Assembly: GCA_050697275.1 (NCBI GenBank)
Contig: JBOGZI010000026.1
Coordinates: 1 to 6,223 of the forward strand
Reading direction: 5' to 3'
DNA: 6,223 nucleotides
Origin: JBOGZI01 sp050697275
Lineage (GTDB): Bacteria > Actinomycetota > Thermoleophilia > Solirubrobacterales > 70-9
A program made the translations under genes and the position numbers. Positions 6,112 to 6,223 of this stretch are shown one piece after another (the stretch's first letter is position 1; every line of letters starts with the position of its first letter). Below the pieces are notes generated by a model. The model did no database searches, had not been told where the DNA came from, and saw only the letters and a list, made by a program, of their open reading frames with translations.

Positions 6112-6223
6112 GGGTCCACGATAGCGGCGGCGCGCCGGCGGGCTGTGAATCGAGATCCGGCGCCCCGGCGGCGGCCCGCGCCGCCCGGCGCGCCTCCCGG
6201 GCGCGCTTCAGGTAGTCGTCCAC
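6071..6223 (-). CDS. Possible C-terminal end of an upstream gene (runs off right edge)
   Basis: From the right edge, one minus-strand frame reads VDDYLKRAREARRAARAAAG and then a Pro/Ala-rich tail, to a TGA at 6071-6073 inside ppk1. The first 20 or so codons end almost entirely in G or C, and the Asp/Lys/Arg/Ala composition looks like the helical end of a real protein. The next 10-20 codons lose that bias (GAT CTC GAT TCA CAG), and the frame overlaps ppk1 by 41 nt, which is longer than usual. A second frame ends with a TGA overlapping the ppk1 ATG (ATGA), but its Gly/Arg-rich translation is less protein-like. No family can be assigned from this fragment. The region may also just be the ppk1 upstream region. 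Confidence 0.3.
   Translation of the reverse strand: MDDYLKRAREARRAARAAAGAPDLDSQPAGAPPLSWTHEREGDPRGIRGA
6118..6123 (-). promoter_or_regulatory. -10-like hexamer TATCGT before ppk1
   Basis: On the minus strand TATCGT ends exactly 6 nt before the ATG at 6111, which places +1 on the A of the start codon, the classic leaderless arrangement. A TTCACA lies upstream with a 20-nt spacer, which is too long for a standard -35. A Pho-box with tandem repeats is not seen. Confidence 0.45.

Noticed and set aside
6143..6155. Pho-box upstream of ppk1 (TTCACA-like word)
   Set aside because: Only a single partial match is present. PhoP/PhoB sites need tandem direct repeats at about 11-bp spacing, which are not seen.

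Overview
This is a GC-rich bacterial stretch with short intergenic gaps and codons that mostly end in G or C. The gene families (a DUF6328 membrane protein, a TadE-like protein and a ppk1/DUF47/PiT phosphate cluster) suggest a high-GC actinobacterium, perhaps in the Thermoleophilia/Solirubrobacterales range. That placement is an inference from family content and composition, not from a marker gene.

Right part (about 1350-6111, minus strand): a compact phosphate-handling cluster, read leftwards. The order is polyphosphate kinase (ppk1), then 51 nt, then a DUF47/PhoU-like protein, then 7 nt, then a PiT phosphate permease. The permease stop overlaps, as ATGA, the start of a 79-residue two-helix membrane protein. 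After 2 more nt comes a four-helix DUF6328 membrane protein. The likely logic is that PiT imports phosphate, the DUF47 protein modulates it, and PPK1 stores phosphate as polyphosphate made from ATP. The two small membrane proteins have no assigned function, but their spacing suggests co-translation with the permease. A short open frame at the right edge (6071-6223, minus) may be the tail of an upstream gene.

Middle (762-1355, plus strand): a stand-alone HD-domain protein of the RelA/SpoT-hydrolase (MESH1-like) type. It converges on the phosphate cluster so tightly that both terminal stop codons share one CTAG. Its HD motif has a Lys where characterised (p)ppGpp hydrolases have an Asp, so its substrate is uncertain.

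Left part (1-684, minus strand): an unrecognised 118-residue four-helix membrane protein, divergent from the HD gene, followed by the N-terminal part of a TadE-like pilus/secretion-associated protein that runs off the left edge.

A recurring regulatory feature is a TANNNT (-10-like) hexamer 6-9 nt upstream of the start codons at 220, 684, 3840 and 6111, with no Shine-Dalgarno sequence. This fits leaderless transcripts. There are no RNA genes, insertion sequences, CRISPR arrays or clear intrinsic terminators, and no gene-free stretch exceeds 300 bases.
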